The notes: generated by a model not told the origin, from the sequence alone. Shown: positions 1-8,506, counted from the first letter of the stretch. The stretch is DNA of 22,500 nt from Prorocentrum cordatum (GCA_963575745.1 CAUYUJ010002743.1:1-22500); one strand, 5' to 3'. Made by a program: numbers and translations.

Positions 1-28
1 GAGGAGGAGGAGGAGGAGGAGGAGGAGG
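1..28. repeat. (GAG)n microsatellite at window edge
   Basis: Perfect GAG triplets open the window and are cut by its left edge. Several other tracts of the same purine/pyrimidine triplet occur further right. Confidence 0.9.
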
Positions 29-101
29 GGGCCGCGCGGGCTCCCGTGGCGTGAGGCACCAAAGAGAGGCCCGGGACACGGCGCGCGGCCTCGGGCGACG
101 A

Positions 102-464
102 CCCAGAGATCCGACGTCGTGAGTTTTTCGATGCGCGATCCCCTAAAACGACGCGAGGATCGGGACAAAATCGTATCGGGATAACTCGAAATCTCTGAGA
201 ATCGGCGGGTCTGGAGGATGTATTGGGCGCCGCGGCCGCTCCAGAGCGTTCCGGAACGCTCTGAGAGCGCTCCGGAACGCTCTGAAGCGATTTATCCCGA
301 TCCTAGCCTTGTTTTATCCCCGGAAGTCTCGGCCCCTTCCCCAGGACCGGTTTTTCACCCTGGGTCGTTTTTTGCCGGTCCCGAGGCCCGGCGAGGGCCC
401 CTATAGGGGCCGAACTTTGCGAAAGACCTCCGCCTTGATGTTTTCAGTGCGTTGGACCTCTGGG
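102..464 (+). mobile_element. F3 MITE copy 1, interrupted by F6
   Basis: The left end CCCAGAGATCC and right end GGACCTCTGGG are inverted repeats, flanked by a GA duplication at 100-101 and 465-466. The core at about 322-430 (CCAGGACCGGTTTTTCA, then GTCCCGAGGCCCGGCGAGGG) matches the F3 copies at 6358, 8323, 18084 and 19648. Removing the nested F6 and its duplication leaves about 185 bp, the family length. No coding capacity is seen. Confidence 0.85.
144..316. mobile_element. F6 inverted-repeat element nested in F3
   Basis: It begins TAAAACGACGCGAGGATCGG and ends as the inverse of TAAAACAAGGCTAGGATCGG, giving a terminal inverted repeat of roughly 28 bp with a few mismatches. TCCCC is duplicated at 139-143 and 317-321. 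The centre (243-262 and 264-283) holds two tandem near-perfect palindromes of AGAGCGTTCCGGAACGCTCT. It is the only copy here, and 173 bp cannot encode a transposase. Confidence 0.8.
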
Positions 465-705
465 GAGAGGCAGCTCCCGCGCAAGACGATCCTGGCCAGG
501 CCCCTGCAGGGCCCCCGGGGGGATACCCGGTGCGTCTGCCTCCCCTCTGCCGAGCCGGGGCGGGCGTGGGCACGGCTCCCGGGGGCCAGGACGGGCCAGC
601 GGGCAGTGGCGAGGCGTCCTGGCGCGCCCACAGGCCTGCCAAGCAGTGCTCCAAGAGCCTTCCGTGGCTTCCGCGGGGGGTTCTGAGAGCATTTCTGGCT
701 GGGAA

Positions 706-742
706 TCGTCGTCGTCGTCGTCGTCATCGTCGTCGTCGTCGT
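706..742. repeat. (TCG)n microsatellite
   Basis: About twelve TCG triplets with one TCA interruption. In one plus-strand frame it would read as a serine run. Whether it is exonic is not decided. Confidence 0.85.
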
Positions 743-781
743 CACCCCCTTCCTCTTGCCTCTCTTCGTTTTTTTCCGCAG

Positions 782-879
782 GCGTTAGCCACAGCTGCGG
801 CAGAGTATGCGCACCAGCGGGGAAACCGGAACGTGAACTGGAACACGGTTGGGCGGCGATGGGGCCAGCGCGCTTGGAC
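782..879 (+). CDS. Possible internal exon, unknown protein
   Basis: A long T-rich tract ending in TTTTTTTCCGCAG gives a strong-looking splice acceptor at 780-781, and GTATGC at 880 gives a possible donor. The 98-nt segment is open in the frame starting at 782 and reads ALATAAAEYAHQRGNRN and onward, an Ala-rich helix followed by a basic, Trp-containing part. No family is recognised. The next frame is also open, so the reading is tentative. It could belong with the other plus-strand exon-like segments or be chance in GC-rich DNA. Confidence 0.3.
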
Positions 880-1590
880 GTATGCCCCTCCGTGCGCAGC
901 CGCTGGCATGGCCGCTGGCTTGTTTCCACACGTCGGGAATCTGCTCCAAGGACAGTGTTTTGGTTCTACATGTTGGGGCTCTGAGAACATGTCGTGGCAG
1001 GCCTATAGGAATGTCGGGACGGTCGGTCCCTGCTCAAGTCCAGGTCCAGGCCAGGATTGGTGCATAGGGCATATATTTCCGTTTGGGATCCGGACGACGG
1101 AAAAAAACATACGTGGCCAGAAACGGCGCGGCTGTCTTGCAGCTGCGCCGGGCCTCCTTGGCGGCGCCTCCGCTGCAGCCCCTGGCGCGCTCCGCGCTCC
1201 AGGCAGGGGATTCCAGCGCCGATCCAAGACATCCGCGAGGACCGTCGATAGTGGATGCTTACGCAGCCTGTCCTGTAGAACTGGCCCAGCTTGTCGCCAG
1301 ATCAGGCGGTCTTGGCATCGTGCTTCGGGCTCCGGGGGGGCACCTTCCCGATCCGCGGATCTGGCGCCCACGCGCCATATCCGCAGATCCGCAATCAATG
1401 TCAGCGTGCGCCCGATCCTGCGAGCCGCCGCAGGGCGGGTCAGCACGGCATCTTTGTACTGCACTGACGCGGCGGCGACCCCCCCGCCGCGGGCGTTCCG
1501 AGTCGATGTCGAACGACCCCGCTCGTCAGGAATCCGCTATCGTTCAAGGTTGAACGATCCCTCGAGTAATCAGGTGGTCGACGACAAAAT
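880..1590. other. No assignable gene; diverged repeat
   Basis: No convincing coding exon. The part at about 1120-1250 resembles about 11570-11690: both contain TTGCGGCGCCTCC/TTGGCGGCGCCTCC, then CCCCTGGC, then a diverged tail. This suggests an old dispersed repeat. The motif GTTCAAGGTTGA near 1544 recurs near 8597 and 17877. Long open frames here are typical of GC-rich DNA and overlap on both strands. Confidence 0.5.
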
Positions 1591-1770
1591 TGGCATCTGC
1601 AGTAGGATGCGCCATAGGTTGCGACGTATGATGCGCCACATGTTGCGCATGGCAAGCTCTCGGAGTCATGCTTTGCCAAACGCGCCTAGGTCGCGCCATC
1701 GGTTCCTTCACTGGTTGCGCCACAGGTGGCGCCACAGGTTGCGCCATTGTTGCTGGATGCGACATTGTAG
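1590..1770. repeat. Degenerate GTTGCGCCA-type minisatellite
   Basis: Variants of (G/A)TTGCGCCA and GATGCGCCA recur about ten times. The short motif is shared in type with the GTGCGCCA-rich arrays at 12280-12480 and 13087-13290. Confidence 0.65.
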
Positions 1771-2252
1771 TGGGAAGGCTCGCCTGCCGCAAGGCGGGAA
1801 TGTATATTTCCTTAGTTTCCTTTGACGTAGACCACGCATGACGACTTGTAACGCGACGATACTATTTTTGCAGGCTTCCCAGAAGCAGGCTGCGCCATGA
1901 CTTGCGCTCCCCCGAGTCACGGTTTGCCCCGGTCAGCGCCCTTACATTTCTCAAGAGTGCAGCGTTCGCTTTAAAAGGGATCTCCAAATCTGGCAGCCGA
2001 GCCGAGTTGAGGGCTTGCTTTGCGATCCTGTATTCGGATAGTTTCTGGTTGACGAGCGGTTCCTCGGCGTGCCTTCATCTGCGAGAGCGGGGCGGTGGGC
2101 TTGGGCAGTCTTGCCAGCGGCTCTTCTCCTCATGCGTCCAGTCCTCTTCTCTACCTCGCGCCTCGCGCCTCTTCTCTCTACCTCGCGCCTCGTGCCTCCT
2201 CTCGTGCGTCCATCCTCCCACCCCTGCGCCTCGCCACCTCTTCCCTCTGCAG

Positions 2253-2315
2253 GAGGAGCTGCTGCGCGCGCGGAAGGCTGCGATAGCACAGGAGGTGGGC
2301 AAGCTCACCGACAAG
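2253..2315 (+). CDS. Candidate exon, charged coiled-coil-like helix
   Basis: A pyrimidine-rich tract of about 70 nt ends in TTCCCTCTGCAG at 2252, and the 63-nt segment ends in AAG followed by GTGCCG, a plausible donor. It reads EELLRARKAAIAQEVGKLTD, then K: alternating Leu/Ala with Glu, Lys and Arg, as in a coiled coil, with GC-rich third positions. No family can be named from 21 residues. Three other plus-strand segments of the same flavour (8778, 14873, 17355) could be exons of the same gene, but their intervals are full of mobile elements and no transcript is available. Confidence 0.45.
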
Positions 2316-2800
2316 GTGCCGGCACGGGGACCCGCTGCCGCCTTGACCCCTTTCGTATGCCTTTGCTGCCGCCGCGGACAGCCTTTCGAGTCGAGTGTCC
2401 CTGCGCCAGGTTCGAAGAAAAAGCGGCATGAATGATAAACAAACACCTGGAACATCGCAGATCGGAGTTGTCTGTCCCATCCATCTCTACGCGGGGGAGT
2501 TGCTCCACCGAGTCGGCCGCCTCATGACCACGGAGACGTTGAGATTCGGACGGGCGGACACGGCGAACAACAAGAGGAGGTGCACCATTGGCGTTTGGAA
2601 GTCCGCTTCTTCAGAGCGAGTGCGGTCCTCGTCTTTGCCTTCATCCCTTTTCCGTCCCTTCGATCCGGTGCCAGCGTGTCGATTCAGTGTTTTGGGCAGT
2701 CCCGTAGACGTGGACATCGAATTGCAATAAACAGCCGACGTTCTCTCCGAACGACGCCGAATGATGAGGAAGACGCGCAGCAAGCCAACAGTAAACACTC
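2316..2800. other. Non-repetitive stretch, no gene recognised
   Basis: No copy of the repeat families and no recognisable protein. Open frames overlap on both strands (for example minus 3038-2487) without coding bias that I can judge. Confidence 0.4.
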
Positions 2801-2812
2801 GAACGCCGGATT

Positions 2813-2920
2813 GTCGGACGGCGGTTCGTCGTGGACATCTTCCAGACCCAGCTGGAGGCCTCCAGTGAAGCCACGAGCCGTTGGAGGCGCCATGGCACGA
2901 AGTGCGCGACGCCCCCTTGA
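2813..2920 (+). CDS. Short coding-like segment, unknown
   Basis: One plus frame reads RRFVVDIFQTQLEASSEATS and then a basic end before a TGA at 2918. The VVDIFQTQLEASSEA part looks more protein-like than the surrounding frames. No clear acceptor or donor borders it and no domain is recognised, so it may be a decayed exon or chance. Confidence 0.2.
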   Translation, partial: VGRRFVVDIFQTQLEASSEATSRWRRHGTKCATPP

Positions 2921-3151
2921 TGCGCCCGGCAGGGCCAGCGGCCGTGCGACAGAAAGAAAACCGCTCGGGGTGGTTCTCCGCCTCGCTTTCTGCCTCGTGG
3001 GCAAGACGGCTCCTGGCGACGGCCCCCAGGATCCCCAAAACGGTACGCCCGCCAAGCCGCCCCTCCTTCGTCCTCGCGCGCTTTTCATGCCTCCTCCCGT
3101 CGTACGGCTTCCGTATGTCCGCGCCTCCCCCGTCGTACGCTTTCCTTGCAG

Positions 3152-3195
3152 TCGGACCGAGTTACAAGATCGAGGTCGGTTCGGGGAGCAAGCAA
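3152..3195 (+). CDS. Possible mini-exon, duplicated at 6898
   Basis: The acceptor-like GCTTTCCTTGCAG ends at 3151 and the donor-like GTAAG begins at 3196. The 44-nt body is closely matched at 6898-6935, where GTCGGACCGAG and AAGATCGAGG are conserved but no GTAAG donor follows. In one frame it reads VGPSYKIEVGSGSKQ. Either a duplicated small exon or part of an unrecognised dispersed repeat. Confidence 0.25.
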
Positions 3196-3250
3196 GTAAG
3201 CCGTGCGTCTTGTGGACGCGTGGGCAGAGGAATGACTAAAAAGCTATGTT

Positions 3251-3411
3251 GGTGCGCCAAACGCGTCCAGGGATGCAATCCGCCAAACGCGAAGCGGAGA
3301 CAATGATGCGATGCAACGGCATGGAGATAGGTGGTGCGCCAACCGCGCCCCAGATGCAGTCCGCCAAACGCGGTACGAAGACGGTGATGTGATGCAACTG
3401 CAATCAAACGT
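3251..3411. repeat. Two-copy tandem repeat, 82-bp period
   Basis: GGTGCGCCAAACGCGTCC starts the first unit at 3251 and GGTGCGCCAACCGCGCCC the second at 3333. Both continue through ATGCA(A/G)TCCGCCAAACGCG and GATG(C/T)GATGCAAC. The units differ by scattered substitutions. Confidence 0.8.
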
Positions 3412-3432
3412 GATGATGCCCCATTGTGCTTA

Positions 3433-3611
3433 CTCCAGATTTCGTAATAAAGGGAGGGGGGTCTCATTTCGGGGGGGGTCTCTTCCAGGCTATCTTGGAG
3501 GGCCTGGGGGGTCTGGGGACGATGTTTTGGGAGGTTTCTCCCACGGGGGAGGCCTGAAATGGCTTGTCTTGGAGGGTCCGGACCCCCTCCCTTTTATTAC
3601 GAAATCTGGAG
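3433..3611 (+). mobile_element. F2 MITE, full copy 1
   Basis: The termini CTCCAGATTTCGTAATAAAG and CTTTTATTACGAAATCTGGAG are near-perfect inverted repeats of about 29 bp including a G-rich extension. TA is duplicated at 3431-3432 and 3612-3613. TA duplication is typical of Tc1/mariner-like elements, but the copy at 6194 has TG, so the superfamily is open. The interior is G-rich and non-coding. Confidence 0.88.
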
Positions 3612-3824
3612 TAGGCTTCATACCCACAACCCAGGCACGGTGGCGGTGTGGGCCGAAGGCCATTCGATCCGCCGCCCCCTGTCGATTCGTCGCAGGGGTG
3701 CCCGGCGTGCCAGATCCTTTCGGCTTTGGTTTTGGCTCCTTTTCCCGAAAGACCCCCCCCTGGGTCTTCGGCCCGTCCCGCCGGGGTCCCGGAAGGGGTT
3801 CTCAATCCCTAACCCCGATGGTCC

Positions 3825-4003
3825 GCTACCGAAAATTTCCGGTAGCGCTCCGCAGAGATCGGTCGCTACCGAAATACCGAAATGTAGCGCCCAATACCGG
3901 TATCAGAGCGTTCTGAAATCCGCTTTCTCAACGCCCTCAAACGAAGATCCGGTCGCTACCGAAATTCGGGGTGCGTCGAAATCGCTACCGAAAATTTCCG
4001 GTA
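3825..4003. repeat. Hairpin-bounded direct repeats (GCTACCGAAA)
   Basis: GCTACCGAAAATTTCCGGTA occurs at 3825-3844 (completed by GC into a 7-bp-stem hairpin) and again at 3984-4003. Between them GATC(C)GGTCGCTACCGAAAT occurs twice, so the block looks like an internally duplicated unit of about 105 bp. No target duplication was found. Confidence 0.65.
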
Positions 4004-4031
4004 CCAGACGATCTGGGAATTGTCCCTCCAA

Positions 4032-4062
4032 GACCCCCTCCCTTTTATTGCGAAATCTGGAG
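4032..4062. mobile_element. F2 solo terminal repeat
   Basis: GACCCCCTCCCTTTTATTGC followed by GAAATCTGGAG is the right end of F2. No matching left end lies upstream, so this is a truncated or recombined remnant. Confidence 0.75.
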
Positions 4063-4170
4063 TACTTCGTCTGCCCCCTGCTGCCTCGGGCGGCCTGCTG
4101 CGTCGGCGAAGGGCCCCCATGCCTCGGAGGACCGTCCGCGCTGCACACCAGTTGCGTCACTGGAGACATT

Positions 4171-4345
4171 GTTTCGCCTCCTCCTCCTCCTCCTCCTCCT
4201 CCCCCTCCTCCCCCTCCTCCCTCCTCCCTCCTCCCTCCTCCCTCCTCCTCCCCCTCCCCCTCCCCCTCCTCCCTCCTCCCTCCTCCCTCCTCCCTCCTCC
4301 CTCCTCCTCCTCCTCCCCCTCCTCCTCCTCCTCCTCCTCCTCCTT
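4171..4345. repeat. (CTC)n/(TCC)n pyrimidine tract
   Basis: Nearly pure pyrimidine strand of about 175 nt made of CTC triplets with CCCTCC interruptions. No gene. Confidence 0.95.
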
Positions 4346-4629
4346 AGATACGTTTGCACAGGCTGATTTGTTTGTCGTGCAACATCTGCGACAACGGTCT
4401 GGACCCTGCCTTTTCCAGAACGCCTGTGTTCGATGCGCGCGAATAATAAGATGGACGTGGGATGCCCATCATTTCCCGCAGACGCCTGCAGTGGAAAGCA
4501 TCCAAGCGATCTCTGTCCGCCCTCAGAAGCCACAAGGAGTCTGATGAGTAAAGGAGTTTGTTGATCACGCAACTTGTATGTAATTATGTAAAACTTCGAT
4601 GCTTACCAACAGACGCGTGCGCCCATCAT

Positions 4630-4797
4630 TCAGGAGGGAAAGAAACACACAGACACAATGAATCGTCGATGCCCCAGAAAATATGGGAACATATTGGAAG
4701 TGGGGGGAAGACAAAACCCAGGAAAGATGGGAAACATATGAGGAATAATGTTATTTGTGTGTGTATCTATGTGTGTGTGTGTCCCAGGGCCCCTTCA
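4630..4797 (+). mobile_element. F1 MITE copy 1
   Basis: Begins TCAGGAGGG and ends GGGCCCCTTCA, with the subterminal ACACACAGACACAA and GTGTGTATCT...GTGTGTGT and the interior ATATGGGAAC typical of F1. It is the most diverged of five copies, and no 5-bp duplication remains (ATCAT versus AGTGT). Confidence 0.85.
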
Positions 4798-4799
4798 AG

Positions 4800-5200
4800 T
4801 GTTTGCAGCTGTTTGCATGCGCTGGCGCTCTCGCCAACCACGGCGGGGGAGCAGCTCGTCCGCTGCCCGCCCATCACCGGGCACGACCCCTCCAAGACAT
4901 GCGGCCTCCCCGGCGCTCTTGATCGGCTCGATTTCGACCGTGGGCCTCTTGATCACGGCTGCACATTCGCTTTGGATGTGTACAGCTTTGTCCAACCTCA
5001 TTCCATGCTATATATGTTTACCCCTCCACAGCACTTGCATCCACCACACGCTGCACATTTGAAGTACGCTTCGATACCAACAGTGTGTCGTCAGCGTAGA
5101 GCACGTCGCGGGTAACAGTGTATCCGGGTTCGCCGTGCAGTGCCAGAGAAGCGAAGGCGTCGTGCTGTTCGAGGTTCCCGTGCATCCGGGCGGAGATTGC
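4800..5200 (-). pseudogene. Decayed non-LTR-type reverse transcriptase fragment
   Basis: On the minus strand one frame reads GYTVTRDVLYADDTLLVSKR. The YADD catalytic motif (codons at 5098-5087) sits in the hydrophobic context usual for RT domains of non-LTR retrotransposons, with a hydrophobic/charged helix (NVQRVVDA) after it. Around 5015 the frame breaks. Further along, another frame contains MRLDKAVHIQ and EAACLGGVVPGDG, which resemble the post-YADD region that commonly carries a YLGG-like motif. At least one frameshift and the missing upstream RT blocks make it a relic. It lies between two F1 copies. Confidence 0.7.
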
Positions 5201-5280
5201 CCTCGAGTGCTCTTCGCTCTGGCTGGCGGAGGGTCTCGTGGTCTGGAAGCGTGCTCTTCTGTCCCAGGTCCGGTCCGACT
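5160..5280 (-). repeat. Diverged repeat shared with 6955-7078
   Basis: GGCGGAGGGTCTCGTGGTCT, then TGTTCTTCTG/TGCTCTTCTG and CC(C/T)AGGTCC, recur in the same order at about 7022-7070. Both copies directly adjoin or approach an F1 insertion. It is probably part of the RT-bearing element, implying a second, smaller relic at 6955-7078. Confidence 0.5.
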
Positions 5281-5376
5281 GCATGTCCGTGCCGCTCCCC
5301 CGCCGCGTGTCCTGTGTATTGCCCGTGCCCCCCTCGCTCGTGCGCCCCACGCGTGCATCCCCCGGTCGAGCGCCTC

Positions 5377-5540
5377 TCAGGAGGGGAAAAAGCACACAGA
5401 CACAATGAACCGTCGATTCCCAGAAAACATAGGAACATATGGGAAGCGGGGGGGGAAGACAGAAGCCAAGAAACTATAGGACAATGATGGGGAATCTTTT
5501 CATCTGTGTGTATTCATTTGTGTGTCCCAGGGCCCCTTCA
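5377..5540 (+). mobile_element. F1 MITE copy 2
   Basis: TCAGGAGGGGAAAA...GGGCCCCTTCA, flanked by GCCTC at 5372-5376 and 5541-5545, a perfect 5-bp target duplication. Length 164 bp. No ORF of its own. Confidence 0.92.
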
Positions 5541-5742
5541 GCCTCCCCGTCGCCCCCCGGCGTGCGCGGGGCTCCCCGCCGCACGCCCTCGATCCCGCGC
5601 CCCGGGCGAAGGCTCCTCGGGCGTCCCTCGCTCGTGCGCCCTCCGCGCACCCCCCCGGTCGAGCGCCTCCCCGTCGCCCCCCGGGCGTGCGCGGGGGGCT
5701 CCCCGTCGCACGCCGTCGATCGCCCTGCGCCCGTCGTTTTCG

Positions 5743-5915
5743 CAAGGGCTCCCTCGAGGGCGCGAAGTTATTCGCGCTTCGCGCTTCGCGGTCCTCGTTC
5801 CTTCTCCCCCTCCTCCTCGTCCTCCTATTCTCCCTTTGGGAGGGCGGCGCGAGAGCGCGAAGTTATTCGCGCTTCGCGCTTCGCGCAGCGCGAAGCGCGA
5901 AGTTGGGAGCCCTAG
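5743..5915. mobile_element. F4 MITE copy 1
   Basis: CAAGGGCTCCC at the left and GGGAGCCCTAG at the right are inverted repeats. TTTTCG is duplicated at 5737-5742 and 5916-5921. The interior holds hairpins GCGCGAA-GTTA-TTCGCGC and a TCTCCCCCTCCTCCTCGTCC tract. It is 14 bp longer than the copy at 8914, through extra GCGCTTC units. Confidence 0.92.
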
Positions 5916-5966
5916 TTTTCGGCGCCGCTCGGAGCAGGCCGCGCGGGCCGTCAGGGGTCCAGAGTG

Positions 5967-6020
5967 CTCCAGATGTCGCAATAAAAGGGAGGGGGTCCTC
6001 CCTTTTATTGCGGAATCTGG
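5967..6020. mobile_element. F2 element collapsed to a palindrome
   Basis: Left and right F2 ends lie back to back: 24-nt arms at 5969-5992 and 5997-6020 match at 22 positions with a 4-nt loop. No F2 interior remains and no flanking duplication is clear. Confidence 0.85.
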
Positions 6021-6193
6021 CATTATTTGTTCCTCCCCCTCTTTGTCTCGCTAGTGCTTTCCCTGCTCTGCCACGGGCACCCTTCTCGCGACAGCTCGTC
6101 TGGGAATCGGTTCCAGCACGCAACTCCTGCGCGTGACACCCTAGAAAGCATGATGGTTTTTGTTTTCATAGGGGGGACCGCGGGGACTGTGTG

Positions 6194-6561
6194 CTCCAGA
6201 TTTCGTAATAAAAGGGAGGGGGTCTCAAGCCTCCCATTCGAGAAGTTTTAGACCCCCCCCCGGTGGGAGAACCCTCCAGAACATCGTCCCCAGACCCCCC
6301 CAGGCCCTCCAAGATGGCCTGGAAGAGGCCCCCCCCGAAATGAGACCCCCCTCCCTTCCCAGACCCCCGACGTAATGAATTGTTCATTACGTCGACCCCA
6401 GAGTTCTCGACCCCTTCCCCAGGACCGGTTTGTCATCCTGAGTCGTTTTTTGACGCTCCCGAGGCCCGGTGAGGGCCCCCGGAGACCGAAAATTGGGAAA
6501 AACCTCCCGTCATGATATTTTCATTACTCGAGGGGGTCTGGGTTTATTGCAAAATCTGGAG
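6194..6561 (-). mobile_element. F2 MITE copy 2, interrupted by F3
   Basis: Starts CTCCAGATTTCGTAATAAAA and ends GGGTTTATTGCAAAATCTGG, G, with TG duplicated at 6192-6193 and 6562-6563. The interior at 6250-6357 is the reverse complement of the interior of the 3433 copy. Removing the nested F3 leaves about 181-183 bp, close to the 179 bp of the intact copy. Confidence 0.88.
6358..6542 (+). mobile_element. F3 MITE copy 2, nested in F2
   Basis: CCCAGACCCCCGACG at the left and CTCGAGGGGGTCTGGG at the right, with TT on both sides. A subterminal hairpin at 6370-6392 (ACGTAATGAA, 3-nt loop, TTCATTACGT) and the family core GACCCCTTCCCCAGGACCGG are present. It splits the CCCTTTTATT of the F2 terminus. 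Confidence 0.9.
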
Positions 6562-6622
6562 TGCCCGTCTATGCAGCTGCGTCTTCCCGGGTTCTGGCAA
6601 GCGGCGGCCAGCCCGAACCTTC

Positions 6623-6745
6623 CCAGAGGGGCGGGCCTTCGCAGAGGGGGGCGGGCCTTCTCGGGGGGGCCTTCTCAGGGGGCGGGCCTTCTCGGGGGGC
6701 CTTCTCAGGGGGCGGGCCTTCTCAGAGGGCGCAGAAGTCCCCCTG
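6623..6745. repeat. GGGCGGGCCTTCTC minisatellite
   Basis: About seven variants of (G)GGGCGGGCCTTCTC(A/G)G follow each other in 17-bp and longer units. Related GCGGGCCTTCTC and CTTCTGAGAAG pieces recur near 8065, 9868, 11088 and 19250. Confidence 0.8.
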
Positions 6746-6897
6746 GCCTTCTGAGAAGTCGTCCAAGCCTGCGTTTCGTCAGGACGGGGGGCTTCTGAGA
6801 AGTTTCGCCGCCTTCTGCGAAGGCCTTCGCCGTCTCTCTAGCTTCCCCCCCTCGCTCAACGTCGACCAACGAGGTCTCTCGCATTGCGCCCTTCGTA

Positions 6898-6935
6898 CAG
6901 TCGGACCGAGGCATAAGATCGAGGGCGGTTTGGGG
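6898..6935 (+). repeat. Copy of the 3152 mini-exon-like segment
   Basis: CAGTCGGACCGAGGCATAAG, then ATCGAGGGCGGTTTGGGGA, parallels 3149-3187. It lacks the GTAAG donor found there. Confidence 0.5.
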
Positions 6936-7078
6936 ATGGTGCCCTGATGTTCTCAGTGTTTTTTGTTGGATGCTCTCGTGCACCCTGGGGCGGGTGCCCT
7001 TGGATGTTCTGTGTGTTTGGGCCGGCGGAGGGCCTCGTGTACTCGAGGGATGTTCTTCTGCCCTAGGTCCGATGGTAC

Positions 7079-7241
7079 TGAAGGGGCCCCAGGACACACA
7101 AATAAATACACACAAATAAAAATATTCCGCATATTTTCCCATATTTTCTGGGTTTCTGTCTTCCCCCCCACTTCCCGTATTTTCCCATATTTTCTGGGGA
7201 ATCGAGGATTAATTGTGTCTGTGTGTTTCTTTTCCTCCTGA
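7079..7241 (-). mobile_element. F1 MITE copy 3 (reverse)
   Basis: TGAAGGGGCCCC...TTTTCCTCCTGA is the reverse complement of F1, flanked by GGTAC at 7074-7078 and 7242-7246. Length 163 bp. Confidence 0.92.
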
Positions 7242-7624
7242 GGTACGCTCCCCGGACGGGGGCTCTCGCCTTGCGCCCTTCGTACATCGGGGAAGACTTG
7301 GTCTTCGAGCTCTCCAGCTTTCGCGCCGAGGCTCGCTGGGGACCGCCAGAGACCGTGCGGGGAAGCCGCCGAAGACCGCCGCAGGCGGCCCCAGGAGCGG
7401 GGGGTACGGAGGGGTCCACGGTGTGGAGGATGTCTCATGCCAGGCCGGTGGGGACACCTGCAGTTGTCCTCTTCTCCCACCTCTCTGTGCGTGACCCTCC
7501 CCAGGGCGCACGCGTCTCTGCGGAGTGTCCTGCGGCCAAGTGCCCTGTGCGGGCGCCATTCCACGGGGGGCGGGTCTATGCTGACTGGCTGTCTGGCTCG
7601 CTCATCCCTCTCACGCGCGGTCGA

Positions 7625-7855
7625 GAGCGTGAGATTCCGGGGACGTGCCCTCTCCAGGCGAGCGGAGGCGAAGGCCTCCGCCAGCCAGGGGCGACGCCCC
7701 AGCTCGCAGGCGAGGCCCTGCGCCGGCCGCGGGCCGTCCAGAAGGGCGCCGGGGGCGGGCTCGCAGCGGGCCGCGGGCGCGACGAGCCCAGGCCGCCTCG
7801 CCAGGCGCCGCAGCGCCAGCGTCTGGGCTTCGCGCAGGGGCGCCTCGGGGGGCAT
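7625..7855 (-). CDS. Coding-like minus-strand segment, unknown
   Basis: From an ATG at 7855 the minus strand reads MPPEAPLREAQTLALRRLAR and onward, with LACELGRRPWLAEAFASARL further along. Third positions are almost all G or C, and the composition (Leu/Ala/Arg helices) looks like real high-GC coding sequence. No domain is recognised. The open frame extends upstream to 8146 and downstream through the F1 copy, so true exon edges are unknown. The opposite strand is also open, which lowers confidence. Confidence 0.28.
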
Positions 7856-8322
7856 CACTCGGCGGCGCGCCGAGGGGGGGAGAGTTCGGCGCGTTCTGCT
7901 GCGTTCGTCGGTTCCCGGAGGTTTTCTCGCCTCGGGGTGCTCTTCAGCAGCTGCGCGTGGCCGAGGGCGCTCCGGGGGGGCGCGGATCTTCCCGAGCGGC
8001 CGCTGGAGACCCGAGGAGGAGGAGTGGGGGCCCGGAAGCCAAGTTCGGGAGCGCACCGAAGAAGGGGCGGGCCTTCTCAGAAGGCGGGGCTTTTCAGGAG
8101 CCCCCTGGCCTTCAGACAGCCCTGTGGGTCTGGAGAGGGCCCACAAAGGTTTTCAAAAGGCCAGGAACCTTCGGAGCCTTTTCAGAGCGCCCGCCCCCTC
8201 TGTCTCCCCCCCTGGGCGCCCCGAGCTATCATGGCGGAAGTTCTTGGGGATGTCGCTCTCCCTGGGGCCGGAGTGAGACCCAGCCGTGGTCCAGAATGAC
8301 GGGGCCGAGCTCCCAGCCCATC

Positions 8323-8506
8323 CCCAGACCCCCTCGAGCAATGAAAAAATCATGACGGGAGGTTTTTCCTAATTTTCGGCCTCCGGGGGCCCTCACCGGG
8401 CCTCGGGAGCGTCAAAAAACGATTCAGGATGATAAACCGGTCCTGGGGAAGGGGTCGAGAACTTTGGGGTCGACGTAATGAACAATTCATTACGTGGGGG
8501 GCTGGG
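8323..8506 (-). mobile_element. F3 MITE copy 3 (reverse)
   Basis: CCCAGACCCCCTCGAG...GTGGGGGGCTGGG, flanked by TC at 8321-8322 and 8507-8508. Hairpin ACGTAATGAA/TTCATTACGT at 8473-8495. Close relative of the copy at 6358 (same hairpin subtype). Confidence 0.9.

Noticed and set aside
452-1825. 457-codon open frame on the plus strand
   Set aside because: It crosses the (TCG)n tract, a strong intron-like acceptor and a diverged repeat, and overlaps open frames on both strands, so it is mostly a GC-rich artefact. Only 782-879 is kept as a candidate exon.
7223-8299. 358-codon open frame on the plus strand
   Set aside because: It includes part of F1 and the GGGCCTTCTC repeats; the minus strand at 7625-7855 looks more coding-like.
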